NCBI GenBank assembly: GCA_026394095.1
Contig: JAPKYY010000817.1
Location: 1-6,294 of the forward strand
Length of the DNA stretch: 6,294 nt
Source: Acidobacteriota bacterium
GTDB taxonomy: Bacteria; Acidobacteriota; Terriglobia; Bryobacterales; Bryobacteraceae
Direction: 5' to 3'
Both the position numbers and the translations under genes were made by a program. Shown in pieces: positions 1 through 5,885 of this stretch (the stretch's first letter is position 1; each line of letters starts with the position of its first letter). The notes beneath the pieces were generated by a model that did no database searches, had not been told where the DNA came from, and saw only the letters and a program-made list of their open reading frames with translations.

Positions 1-136
1 GGCTCCGCTGAAGGTGGAGGCACAGGAAGAAGATCTGGTGGCATTGGCGCGCAAGTCGATGAAGACCAATCGCGAGGCAATAGACAAAGTGAAACTGCCG
101 ATGGCAACTGAGCCGGCATTTAGTTTTAAGGCTTAA
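1..136 (+). CDS. C-terminal tail of a small protein, possibly an AtzG/GatC-like amidase partner subunit (partial)
   Basis: An open frame enters from the left edge (first full codon at 2) and ends at TAA 134-136, giving 44 residues. The tail reads ...NREAIDKVKLPMATEPAFSFKA. This resembles the ending of AtzG-like/DUF4089 small subunits, which typically close with a Leu-Pro...Glu-Pro-Ala-x-x-Phe motif and partner an amidase-signature subunit much as GatC partners GatA. The context supports that reading: an amidase-family gene starts only 5 bp downstream on the same strand, so the two were probably co-transcribed and perhaps translationally coupled. The N-terminal part is outside the window, so size and family cannot be confirmed. 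It could equally be the tail of an unrelated enzyme. Confidence 0.45.
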   Translation, partial: APLKVEAQEEDLVALARKSMKTNREAIDKVKLPMATEPAFSFKA

Positions 137-141
137 GAATT

Positions 142-1358
142 ATGGCGATTGCGGGTGATGACGTTTTCTTTGCTTCTGCCGCCGAGCTCAATGCTGGCTG
201 GCGGAAGGGCGATTATTCGTGTCAGGAACTGACAAAGGCCTTTGTCGATCGGCTCGAGCGCCTCGGGGCGTCTCTCAACGCGCTGGCCTTGAGTCTTCGA
301 AAAGAAGCCCTCAATAAGGCTAAGGAAGTCGATGGTGAGCGAAAGCGCGAACGCTTTCGGGGTCGTCTGCAAGGCGTTCCTTTTGGCGCCAAGGATCTAC
401 TCGCCTGGCCGAAACATCCAACCACTTGGGGTGCGAAACCCTATGCCGACCAGGTTTTTGAGGAGCCCGCGACGGTACTCAAGAAGCTGGATGCCAAAGG
501 CGCAGTTCTGGTTGGCAAACTGGCGATGGTCCAGTTGGCAGGTGGTGGCGGATACCGCTATCCAAAGGCATCCCTTACCGGGCCTTGCTTGAATCCCTGG
601 GACAAGAGTAAATGGGCGATTGCGGCATTATCCTCGAGGCGATCTCCGGAGCAGATTCCGCAGACCCGATGAGCTCTGGCAAAGGGTTTTTTTATGCACC
701 TCAATTTGCCCGGCCAATGAAAGATTACACCGTCGGCTACGCGAAGGTGGATTGGGAAGAATGGCCCGAGCCGGAGACCCGGCAGGCCTTTGCCGCGGCT
801 CTTGATGTGATCCGTGGCCTGGGCGTGAAACTGAAAGAAGTGGAGTTGCCCGACTATCCTTATGGCCCGCTGGTCAGCACCATCATCCAGGGCGAGGCTT
901 CGAGTATTTTTGAGGAACTCATTTCCAGCGGCAAGGTAGATCAGATTGCCGATGCAAAGCAGGCTTCAGGACTGAAGGCAGCTGGTGAGTTGACAGCGAA
1001 AGACTATTTGAAGGCGATGCGGGTGCGAAGCCTGCTACAGATTGCCTTTCGGGAGTTCTTCTATGAACTCGACATGGTGATCGCGCCTACAAGGATGGGT
1101 GTGGCAAGTGGCATAGATGCGGCTCTCGATGCACCCCGCGCCACAGCACCTGCTGAAAGAAAGCGCGGCATGAGTGCTCATATACCGGCGGGCAATCTTG
1201 CCGGGTTGCCTGCTTTATCTTTGCCCTGTGGGTTTGCGGGCGGCTTGCCGGTAGGTATCACACTGATGGGAAGAGCATTTACAGAAAATGCCCTTCTAGC
1301 CGTTGGAAACTCGTTTCAGCAGAAAACTGACTGGCACAAGAAGCGCCCCGCAGTTTGA
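142..1358 (+). pseudogene. Amidase-signature family protein, inactivated by internal deletion and frameshift
   Basis: Two reading frames together make one amidase-signature (AS) hydrolase, the family that cleaves amide bonds with a Lys-cisSer-Ser triad (GatA, AtzE, AtzF). The first frame (ATG 142, about 159 good residues) has the catalytic-lysine motif GVPFGAKDLL with Lys84 and reaches CLNPWDKSKWA. After that point AS enzymes carry the GGSS(G/S)GS loop and the GS-x-T-x-GSI nucleophile motif. Here both are absent. The sequence jumps at about 615-618 to DCGIILEAISGADS, a segment normally about 70 residues further on, and in another frame. The first frame runs on to a spurious stop at 670-672; the C-terminal half (about 247 residues) continues to TGA 1356-1358. 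Restored length would be about 475 residues, normal for the family. Both catalytic serines are gone, so no activity is expected. An ATG at 612 could start a 248-aa fragment but has no convincing ribosome binding site. A misassembly would look the same. Confidence 0.85.
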
Positions 1359-1379
1359 TTCCTGGTTGGCGATATCCCT

Positions 1380-1979
1380 TCACTTGTCCTTGCGCAGGAT
1401 TGTGATGATCTCGCTTCCTCCCAATCCTGTCTTTCCAACGCTGAAGCCAATCAATTCGTAACCTTGAAGTCCCGCCTCTTGCAACTCCTTCTCCATGGTT
1501 GAGGCTTTTGTTGTCGCCAGCAGCCTGTAGGAAGCGCCTGGCGTCTGAACCCTTGAAGGATCGAGTTCCATAATGACGACCACTTCTTTGCCTCCTAAGG
1601 CCGATTCAAAAACGGTCTGGTCAACAAATGAATAGCCCTGGTCGGCTAGTTGCTGTATCTCGGTTTGCATCGTTGAAGTTTTGCCCGTCGCCAGTAGCTT
1701 GTATTTATGCGCGTGCCGGCCTGCTGCGTTGGCTTCTCTCACCATGGCCACGATCACTTGCCCCCCATTGGTTAGCTTGCCACCCATTACCCGGCTAAAG
1801 CGATAGCCTTCCCCCGCCGCCTCGTTTAGCTCTTTCTCCATCGTGGAAGTTTTGGAAGTTGCAAGCATTCGGTAGTCAAACAAGGGATCGGCAGCGCTGG
1901 CGCAATAAGTCATTGCTATGGCCGCTCCTATGACTGCACATGCCTTTGCCACTCTTGTTTTTCTTATGTTCGAGAACAT
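1380..1979 (-). CDS. Exported protein of three DUF4177-like repeats
   Basis: A 199-aa protein starting at ATG 1979. An AAGAGG ribosome binding site lies 8 nt upstream (1988-1993). The open frame extends to a GTG at 2018, but that codon sits at the predicted transcription start and inside the operator, so it is unlikely to be used. Residues 1-29 form a signal peptide: basic NIRKTRVAK, a hydrophobic core AVIGAAIAM, and a likely cut after ASA. The mature part is three repeats of about 47 residues spaced 57-58 apart (residues about 36-81, 93-139, 151-197). Each opens with Y-[RK]-[ML]-LAT-x-K-[TA]-STM and continues with an E-L/I helix, a GY turn, then GG followed by a beta strand. The layout resembles DUF4177 small alpha/beta domains, of unknown function. 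It probably acts in the periplasm or outside the cell. It is divergent from, and probably repressed by, the TetR regulator at 2073. The amidase remnant converges on it with a 21-bp gap. Confidence 0.8.
   Translation of the reverse strand: MFSNIRKTRVAKACAVIGAAIAMTYCASAADPLFDYRMLATSKTSTMEKELNEAAGEGYRFSRVMGGKLTNGGQVIVAMVREANAAGRHAHKYKLLATGKTSTMQTEIQQLADQGYSFVDQTVFESALGGKEVVVIMELDPSRVQTPGASYRLLATTKASTMEKELQEAGLQGYELIGFSVGKTGLGGSEIITILRKDK
1389..1529 (-). repeat. Tandem protein repeat 3 of the exported repeat protein
   Basis: Third unit, YRLLATTKASTMEKEL through GGSEIITILRK, ending two residues before the stop. It is the most DUF4177-like copy, with the EAGLQGYELIGF helix-turn-strand segment. Confidence 0.75.
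1563..1703 (-). repeat. Tandem protein repeat 2 of the exported repeat protein
   Basis: Second unit, YKLLATGKTSTMQTEI through GGKEVVVIMEL. The core LATxKTSTM is preserved while the following helix has diverged (QQLADQGYSF). It lies about 171 nt from repeat 1, matching an in-frame tandem duplication of a whole domain plus linker. Confidence 0.75.
1737..1874 (-). repeat. Tandem protein repeat 1 of the exported repeat protein
   Basis: This encodes the first DUF4177-like unit, from YRMLATSKTSTMEKEL to the strand GGQVIVAMVR. Its start, MLATSKTSTMEKEL, is nearly identical to that of repeat 3, so copies 1 and 3 share more sequence than either does with copy 2. Confidence 0.75.
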
Positions 1980-2002
1980 GCTCTTTGCCTCTTCTGTACT
2001 GC

Positions 2003-2029
2003 TGTGTATGCTGTACACAAATAAGTGTA
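2003..2029. promoter_or_regulatory. Probable TetR-family operator (nested inverted repeats)
   Basis: Two inverted repeats share a half site. TGTGTA-N5-TACACA lies at 2003-2019 and TACAC-N6-GTGTA at 2014-2029. A wider TGTAC-N13-GTACA pair (1995-1999 with 2013-2017) overlaps them. They cover the -10 box and predicted start site of the repeat-protein promoter and sit 44 bp upstream of the tetR-like gene. This is the expected place for a TetR dimer to repress the target and its own gene. That this regulator binds here is inference. Confidence 0.55.
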
Positions 2030-2038
2030 TGGTATAAA
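2012..2038 (+). promoter_or_regulatory. Possible promoter of the TetR-family regulator gene
   Basis: A good -10-like TATAAA (2033-2038) has only a weak -35 candidate, TGTACA (2012-2017), at a short 15-bp spacing. It overlaps the inverted repeats, so the regulator would control its own expression. The -10 is plausible; the -35 is doubtful. Confidence 0.3.
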
Positions 2039-2052
2039 CAGTAGTCTGTCAA
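2024..2052 (-). promoter_or_regulatory. Sigma70-type promoter of the exported repeat protein
   Basis: On the minus strand a perfect -35 TTGACA (2047-2052) is followed by exactly 17 nt and a -10 TACACT (2024-2029; 4 of 6 to consensus). Transcription would start near 2016-2018, leaving a leader of about 38 nt that contains the AAGAGG site. This supports ATG 1979 as the start codon. Confidence 0.6.
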
Positions 2053-2072
2053 CGTTTTTGTGAAGGAGTGAA

Positions 2073-2840
2073 ATGGCAGCAGAGGAACTGAGCAAGCGAA
2101 GTAGCTTGCTTTGGGACACGCAACAGAGGCCGGGCCGTGGGCCTAAGCCAACGGTGAACCGGGCAGACGTAGTCGCAGCCGCGATCCGCATTGCCGATGG
2201 CGAAGGTCTGTCTGCGCTCACCATGCAAGCTGTGGCGGCGCAGCTCGGCTTCACCACGATGGCTCTTTATCGCTACTTTCCCAACAAGGAAACGTTGATT
2301 GATGCCTGTGTTGACACGGCATTGGGAACGCCTCCGCAAAGGAGCGGCCCCAAAGAGGGCTGGCGCAAAGAAGTCAAACATTGGGCCTACGCCAAGCGGG
2401 CCATGTTGTGTTCGCGGCCCTGGCTGGCTGAACTACCCTTCGTCGCCGCGCCCCACGGCCCCAACTGGCTCAGCTGGCACGAGGCGTTTTTGCAGGCTAT
2501 CGCCGAAACAGGGCTCAGCCCGGAAGACATGATGGACGTACTCAGCCTCGTCCACGGCTATGTGAGCGGCAGTTCGGACACGGCAATATCACTAGCCCGG
2601 GCGACATCCCGCGGCATTTCGGTTGAGGAGTGGGCACAGGCGGTCAGTTCAGACCTTTGCCGTGCGATTAACAACCCGCGCTATCCAATGCTATCCGCCA
2701 TACTGACATCGAAATCGGGCGGGATCTCTGAGGCATCGCCGCTGCCGGCGCGAGCCGGCCGGCCGAGAAGCATGGACGAGAGTTTCGATTTCGGGCTCGA
2801 GCGCGTACTCGACGGAATCGAACACTACTTCTTCGGATAG
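2073..2840 (+). CDS. TetR/AcrR-family transcriptional repressor
   Basis: A 255-aa DNA-binding regulator starting at ATG 2073, with AAGGAG at 2063-2068. Residues about 30-80 form the TetR_N domain: helix VVAAAIRIADGEG, then the helix-turn-helix LTMQAVAAQLGFTTMALYRYFPNKETLI, with the family's Tyr-Arg-Tyr-Phe...Lys ending of the recognition helix. The preceding RPGRGPKPTVNR and the ADGEGL-(S)AL-TM spacing match the branch with the tetracycline-repressor-type C-terminal domain (TetR_C_1 style). The C-terminal region (about 90-250) would bind ligand and dimerise; the ligand cannot be read from sequence. It has a low-complexity Pro/Ala/Arg stretch near residues 222-231, encoded by a GCCGGC-rich palindrome. 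The gene is divergent from the exported repeat protein and probably represses it through the shared operator. Its 3' end overlaps the convergent esterase gene by 16 bp. Confidence 0.9.
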   Translation: MAAEELSKRSSLLWDTQQRPGRGPKPTVNRADVVAAAIRIADGEGLSALTMQAVAAQLGFTTMALYRYFPNKETLIDACVDTALGTPPQRSGPKEGWRKEVKHWAYAKRAMLCSRPWLAELPFVAAPHGPNWLSWHEAFLQAIAETGLSPEDMMDVLSLVHGYVSGSSDTAISLARATSRGISVEEWAQAVSSDLCRAINNPRYPMLSAILTSKSGGISEASPLPARAGRPRSMDESFDFGLERVLDGIEHYFFG

Positions 2841-3931
2841 CCTTCCCAGACGTACTCAAGTGCCAGCGGCAGCGTTTGCGCCTTCACGCTGCGGTCGCAG
2901 TGAGAAGCATTGCGGGCGAAGACGAACTGGTAGGGGTAGCCTTTGTCGGCAAACACCATCGCCATCTTCTCGTTGGCCACCACCCAATCGTGATAATCGT
3001 CTCGGGTGATCAGGTTGTCGCGATCGCTGACATGCATCCAGATGCGAAGCGGTTTCTTCGGGCTCTTGGGGATGATGGATTCGTGAAAGTCCCAGGCACC
3101 GTGCGGAGTCTCGGCGTTGTAAGGCCACTGCTGATAAACGAAGGTGCCGGAATAGCTGAGCACACGATGGTAAAGGTCGGTTCGATACCAGGCCATCGCC
3201 ATGGCGGCAGAGGCTCCTGAACTGCAGCCCATCGTGGCACGCGCGTTAGGATCTTTTGTGAGCTTGACGTTGGCTTTCTGCTCTACCAGCGGCAACACCT
3301 CTGTCTCGACAAACTGGGCGTAGAGGCCCGACATCGTGTCGTACTCAAGACCGCGCTGGCTGCCCTGGGCATCACCGCTGCCGTTAGCGATAGAGATAGC
3401 AATCATGACGGGCACGCGCTTGGCGGCGATCAGGTTATCGAGCGTGGTGAAGAGCATGCGATCCGGCCCGTCGGCACCTACGATGAGTGGAGCGACTGTG
3501 CCAGGCACGTATTGCCTGGGCACATAAACGGCGACCTTGCGGCTATACGGCTTGGGGCCGCTCTTCACGAGCAGCTTGCTCGGGTCTGCAGGGTCTGGGG
3601 CTCCAAAGGTTCCAGGTTCGCGGGCAATACCGGGGTAGATTTTGCTGTCGGTCGATTCCATTGTGAATTCGATGATCTGGCCCTGGGGAACACTCTCATT
3701 GACTACTGTTTCTGGCGCGGCGGGATGGGTGGGCCCGATGATGAAATTGCCGTTCTGCTTGGCGGTAGGGACGGTGCCGTCGGGGAGCTCTTTGGCTTTG
3801 ACATATCCGGGTGTGTTGGGGTCGCGCGTGGGAGGCTGGGGCCGGGCAGGTTTGGCAGGGGCAGGAGGAGGGGCCTGTTGTGCGAAGACTACTGTGCAGA
3901 CCAGAAAGAACAAATGGATCGGACGAAACAT
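2825..3931 (-). CDS. Exported esterase, enterochelin-esterase/IroE-like alpha/beta hydrolase
   Basis: A 368-aa protein with a signal peptide (MFRPIHLFFLVCTVVFA, cut before QQAP). A Pro/Ala-rich linker follows (about 20-40), then a beta-rich N-terminal segment (about 55-140) and an esterase-type alpha/beta-hydrolase domain (about 140-365). The nucleophile elbow is G-C-S-S-G with Ser237. HVSDRDN (Asp303 or Asp305) and NASHCDR (His344) fit the acid and histidine of the triad. Layout and the KVAVYVPRQYVPG...PLIVGADG opening match the putative-esterase family (PF00756) that includes Fes and IroE. Those enzymes hydrolyse siderophore trilactones, but many relatives act on other esters, so the substrate is unknown. 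No siderophore or TonB genes are nearby. The start is fixed by the signal peptide; the only Shine-Dalgarno-like bases are a GGGGG run directly touching the ATG. Confidence 0.8.
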   Translation of the reverse strand: MFRPIHLFFLVCTVVFAQQAPPPAPAKPARPQPPTRDPNTPGYVKAKELPDGTVPTAKQNGNFIIGPTHPAAPETVVNESVPQGQIIEFTMESTDSKIYPGIAREPGTFGAPDPADPSKLLVKSGPKPYSRKVAVYVPRQYVPGTVAPLIVGADGPDRMLFTTLDNLIAAKRVPVMIAISIANGSGDAQGSQRGLEYDTMSGLYAQFVETEVLPLVEQKANVKLTKDPNARATMGCSSGASAAMAMAWYRTDLYHRVLSYSGTFVYQQWPYNAETPHGAWDFHESIIPKSPKKPLRIWMHVSDRDNLITRDDYHDWVVANEKMAMVFADKGYPYQFVFARNASHCDRSVKAQTLPLALEYVWEGYPKK

Positions 3932-3968
3932 CCCCCGATGTTATCGCAGAGTCTTTAGGCTCGCCGCA

Positions 3969-3974
3969 TATACT
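3969..3974 (+). promoter_or_regulatory. -10 element TATACT consistent with a leaderless transcript
   Basis: TATACT matches the -10 consensus at 5 of 6 bases. It ends 8 nt before the ATG at 3983, so transcription would begin at or just before the start codon. No clear -35 is visible at 16-18 bp spacing, and there is no Shine-Dalgarno sequence before this ATG. Confidence 0.35.
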
Positions 3975-3982
3975 GAAACTCA

Positions 3983-4936
3983 ATGGGTAAGGATCGCTCC
4001 ACAGCCAGGACATGGATGGCTGCAGCAATTGCCGGGGCACTTGCTGGAGGTTTTTGTTACGGGATTCTAAAGCTGCATGAGAGTGTTCAGCCCGGCATTA
4101 AGGCGGAAGACTTTCAATGGTCTTTGCGAAGCGCACGAGATCTGTGGGCTGGTCGAGATATGTACGGGTACACACCGGGCCCTTATGCGATTCCATACCC
4201 CGCACCTGCAGCGCTTGTGGCGATGCCGCTGGCCTGGATGCCTGATCTTGTCGCCGGGGGTGTGTTCTTTGGCCTTTCCACCATGCTTCTGGTATTTGGA
4301 ATTCTGAGGTCAGGAGAAGAGTGGCGCCTGGCAATGCTCTTTAGCTGGAGTTTTGCTTACGCAATGCTTTATGTGCAATGGTCGCCACTCATATGCGCAG
4401 CCTGGTATCTGCCGGCTGTCGCCTTCATGGTGCTGATCAAGCCGCACATCACATTGCCCTTGCTGCTGGCCGGTGAGTTCAGAAAGAAAGTGCTGGGGCA
4501 AGGCGAATGGAAATGGTTGATACCTGCTTGCGCCATCCTTGTATTGAGCCTGGTTTGCTATCCAACCTGGCCCCTTGTCTGGTACCGGCAAATCGCAAGT
4601 TATCAGGGGATTTCTCCGCCTTTGCTTTCCTTACCACTGGGCCCGCTAGTGCTGGTTTCTTTGTTGAAATGGAGAGATCGCAGGGCCTGGCTGCTGATCT
4701 TGCTTTCGATGATGCCTCAACGAATGGTCTACGATCAGCTGGCAATCTTTTTCGTCGCAAATAGCCCACGCGAGTTGTGGATTCTGGTTGCTTGCTCGTG
4801 GGTTAATTTTGCAATCTTCTCTCAATCCGGTGGATGGGACAACGTCCCCTTTGGCTGGCAGAATTTCCTGCTGGCAACGCTCTACCTTCCTGCAGTAGCT
4901 ATGCTCGTTTGGCCGAAACCTCAGACTAAGGCTTGA
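3983..4936 (+). CDS. Multi-pass membrane protein with GT87/DUF2029-like features
   Basis: A 317-aa integral membrane protein with roughly eight to nine hydrophobic helices. The first is at residues 11-30, others at about 73-108, 117-165, 178-193, 212-228, 235-247, 252-280 and 293-310. After TM1 the segment DFQWSLRSARDLWAGRDMYGYT...YPAPAALVAMPLAWMP follows the pattern of GT87 (DUF2029) polyprenyl-phosphate-mannose-dependent glycosyltransferases: an acidic residue in the first loop, then ARDL-x-AGRDxY and a YPP-like, PL-rich helix. YVQWSPL and IKPHITLPLLLAG (Lys153-Pro154-His155) also sit where the family has its Gln-x-x and Lys-Pro motifs. At 317 residues it is shorter than most GT87 members (about 400). 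Activity and substrate are unproven; other GT-C-like or uncharacterised membrane proteins are possible. The gene stands alone, divergent from the esterase across 51 bp, with its last 11 bp overlapping the ankyrin gene. Confidence 0.6.
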   Translation: MGKDRSTARTWMAAAIAGALAGGFCYGILKLHESVQPGIKAEDFQWSLRSARDLWAGRDMYGYTPGPYAIPYPAPAALVAMPLAWMPDLVAGGVFFGLSTMLLVFGILRSGEEWRLAMLFSWSFAYAMLYVQWSPLICAAWYLPAVAFMVLIKPHITLPLLLAGEFRKKVLGQGEWKWLIPACAILVLSLVCYPTWPLVWYRQIASYQGISPPLLSLPLGPLVLVSLLKWRDRRAWLLILLSMMPQRMVYDQLAIFFVANSPRELWILVACSWVNFAIFSQSGGWDNVPFGWQNFLLATLYLPAVAMLVWPKPQTKA

Positions 4937-5549
4937 GTAGCCGCAGAATCTCCTGCTGCTGCAGCTTTGCCTCGGGCGAACCAGACCCGCTGCGGCCTGT
5001 CGTCCGCGAGGCCAAGTCTATTGCCGTCGAACCGTTTTTGTTGCGGATCGCCCGGTTGGCACCGTGATTGAGAAGAGCTTGTACGGCGCTCGCGCAACGC
5101 GTGCGAACGGCGAGGTGCAGTGGCGTAGCCCCGTCCCTGTTGCTGGCGTTCGGTTCAGCGCCCGCTTGGATCAGATACACGATTGTCGATGCTTGCGCTG
5201 CCGGGTCCCACCCTGGCGAGCCAGGGCTCCCGAATGCTGCGGCATGCAATGGTTCTGCCCCACGTCGATTCCTGGCTCTCACGTTTGCGCCAGCTTCAAC
5301 CAATTGGCGGGCCATCGCCTGGCGATAGGCGGCGGCAGCGAAGTGCAAGGCTGTGTCTCCGGAGTAGATGTAGTGGCCGATTGCCGCGATGAAGCTGGGG
5401 CTTGGATTCTGCCGTGTGGCGCCTTCTGTGAAGCTCGCACAGGCCAGCGAGGGCGAGGCTGCCTGGAGCTTTGAAAACACAGCGGCATTGTTGTCGACAA
5501 TTGCGTCGACCATGCTGCGCAGCACTATTTCTGAAATCTTGTCCTTCAC
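4926..5549 (-). CDS. Ankyrin-repeat protein
   Basis: A 207-aa protein, probably cytoplasmic since no signal peptide or membrane helix is visible. Ankyrin repeats, which serve protein-protein contact, occupy residues about 64-207. Repeat 1 is SGDTALHFAAAAYRQAMARQLVEAGANV. Repeat 2 is RRGAEPLHAAAFG...IVYLIQAGAEPNASN, with about ten extra residues (GSPGSPGWDPAAQ) in its loop. Repeat 3 is RDGATPLHLAVRTRCASAVQALLNHGANRAIRN. The last is a divergent cap, KNGSTAIDLASR...EILRLLKP. Residues 1-60 are non-repetitive with a helical start. The GTG at 5549 is chosen as start because AAGGA (minus strand of 5561-5565) lies 11 nt upstream; the in-frame ATG at 5513 lacks a ribosome binding site but remains possible. 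The partner is unknown. The gene converges on the membrane-protein gene with an 11-bp overlap. Confidence 0.85.
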   Translation of the reverse strand: MKDKISEIVLRSMVDAIVDNNAAVFSKLQAASPSLACASFTEGATRQNPSPSFIAAIGHYIYSGDTALHFAAAAYRQAMARQLVEAGANVRARNRRGAEPLHAAAFGSPGSPGWDPAAQASTIVYLIQAGAEPNASNRDGATPLHLAVRTRCASAVQALLNHGANRAIRNKNGSTAIDLASRTTGRSGSGSPEAKLQQQEILRLLKP

Positions 5550-5617
5550 TTAATCCAATGTCCTTGGGTATATCGCAGTTTCGGCGGCAAAGGAAGCAAG
5601 CTCTTCGTCTTTGCCTG

Positions 5618-5642
5618 GGAACACCTATTTCAGTAGACGAGG
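5618..5642 (+). promoter_or_regulatory. Candidate promoter (ECF-like) of the membrane protein/sigma factor operon
   Basis: In the 98-bp gap between the ankyrin gene and the + strand operon there is a GGAAC motif (5618-5622), the usual ECF -35 core. It is followed at about 15 bp by CGAGG, a loose match to a CG-containing ECF -10. An ECF sigma factor closes the operon, so autoregulation would be logical. The match is short, and a sigma70 reading (TTGCCT at 5611, TAGACG at 5634) is equally weak. Confidence 0.22.
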
Positions 5643-5647
5643 TATCT

Positions 5648-5867
5648 ATGATTCTGTGGCGTATGTGTTTTGGGATGTGGGTTGCGGCGGCATCATTTCT
5701 TCTGGGGGCCTCCAAACAGGGTTCCTGGGCTGATTCGTATTCCTGCCCTCCTGCCGATTCCCGTGCTGACACCCGTTGTTGTCATGCTCTATTCGATGTG
5801 GCGCTTGCGCAACAAAAAATACTTTCCACCCTGCGAACCGAAACGTCTGAGTTCTACCTCTCTGTAA
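5648..5867 (+). pseudogene. Small two-helix membrane protein with an apparent +1 frameshift in a G5 run
   Basis: An ATG at 5648 has a well-placed GAGG (5639-5642, 5-nt spacer) and opens a hydrophobic segment, ILWRMCFGMWVAAASFLLG. In its own frame the sequence then turns into Ser/Cys-rich text that runs through the next gene. In the +1 frame the same DNA gives PPNRVPGLIRIPALLPIPVL then TPVVVMLYSMWRLRNKKYFPP, a convincing membrane helix with a basic exit. It stops at TAA 5865-5867, just before the next gene's AAGGAG. Skipping one G of the GGGGG at 5704-5708 joins both halves into a 72-aa protein with two hydrophobic segments. This could be a sequencing error, a true pseudogene, or slippage. If the frames are unrelated, only the downstream part (from about 5670, TTG) may be coding. 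I do not recognise the family. Confidence 0.42.
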
Positions 5868-5885
5868 ATGAAAAGGAGAACAAAC

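Noticed and set aside
612..1358. Independent 248-aa amidase-like gene
   Set aside because: It lacks every catalytic AS residue and a convincing ribosome binding site, and it continues the upstream half of the same family. A single broken gene is the simpler reading.
1980..2018. N-terminal extension of the exported repeat protein from GTG 2018
   Set aside because: The GTG coincides with the predicted transcription start and operator, and the extension would precede a complete signal peptide. ATG 1979 has a proper AAGAGG site.
2744..2764. GC-rich hairpin GCCGGC-GCGA-GCCGGC followed by GGCCGGCC, as a terminator or regulatory element
   Set aside because: It lies inside the TetR coding region, has no T-run after it, and encodes an Ala/Pro/Arg-rich stretch in a likely disordered segment, so base composition explains it.
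2876..3220. 114-aa + strand open frame opposite the esterase gene
   Set aside because: It has no ribosome binding site or recognisable domain and is antisense to a clearly coding esterase with an intact triad. Long antisense frames are common at this G+C.
3668..3690. Siderophore (enterobactin) hydrolysis locus, from the Fes/IroE-like esterase
   Set aside because: No siderophore synthesis, TonB receptor or Fur-box-like sequence is seen nearby, so the specific substrate is not supported.
5567..5572. TATACC on the minus strand as -10 of the ankyrin gene
   Set aside because: It would place the transcription start downstream of the AAGGA ribosome binding site and has no good -35, so promoter and start choice conflict.
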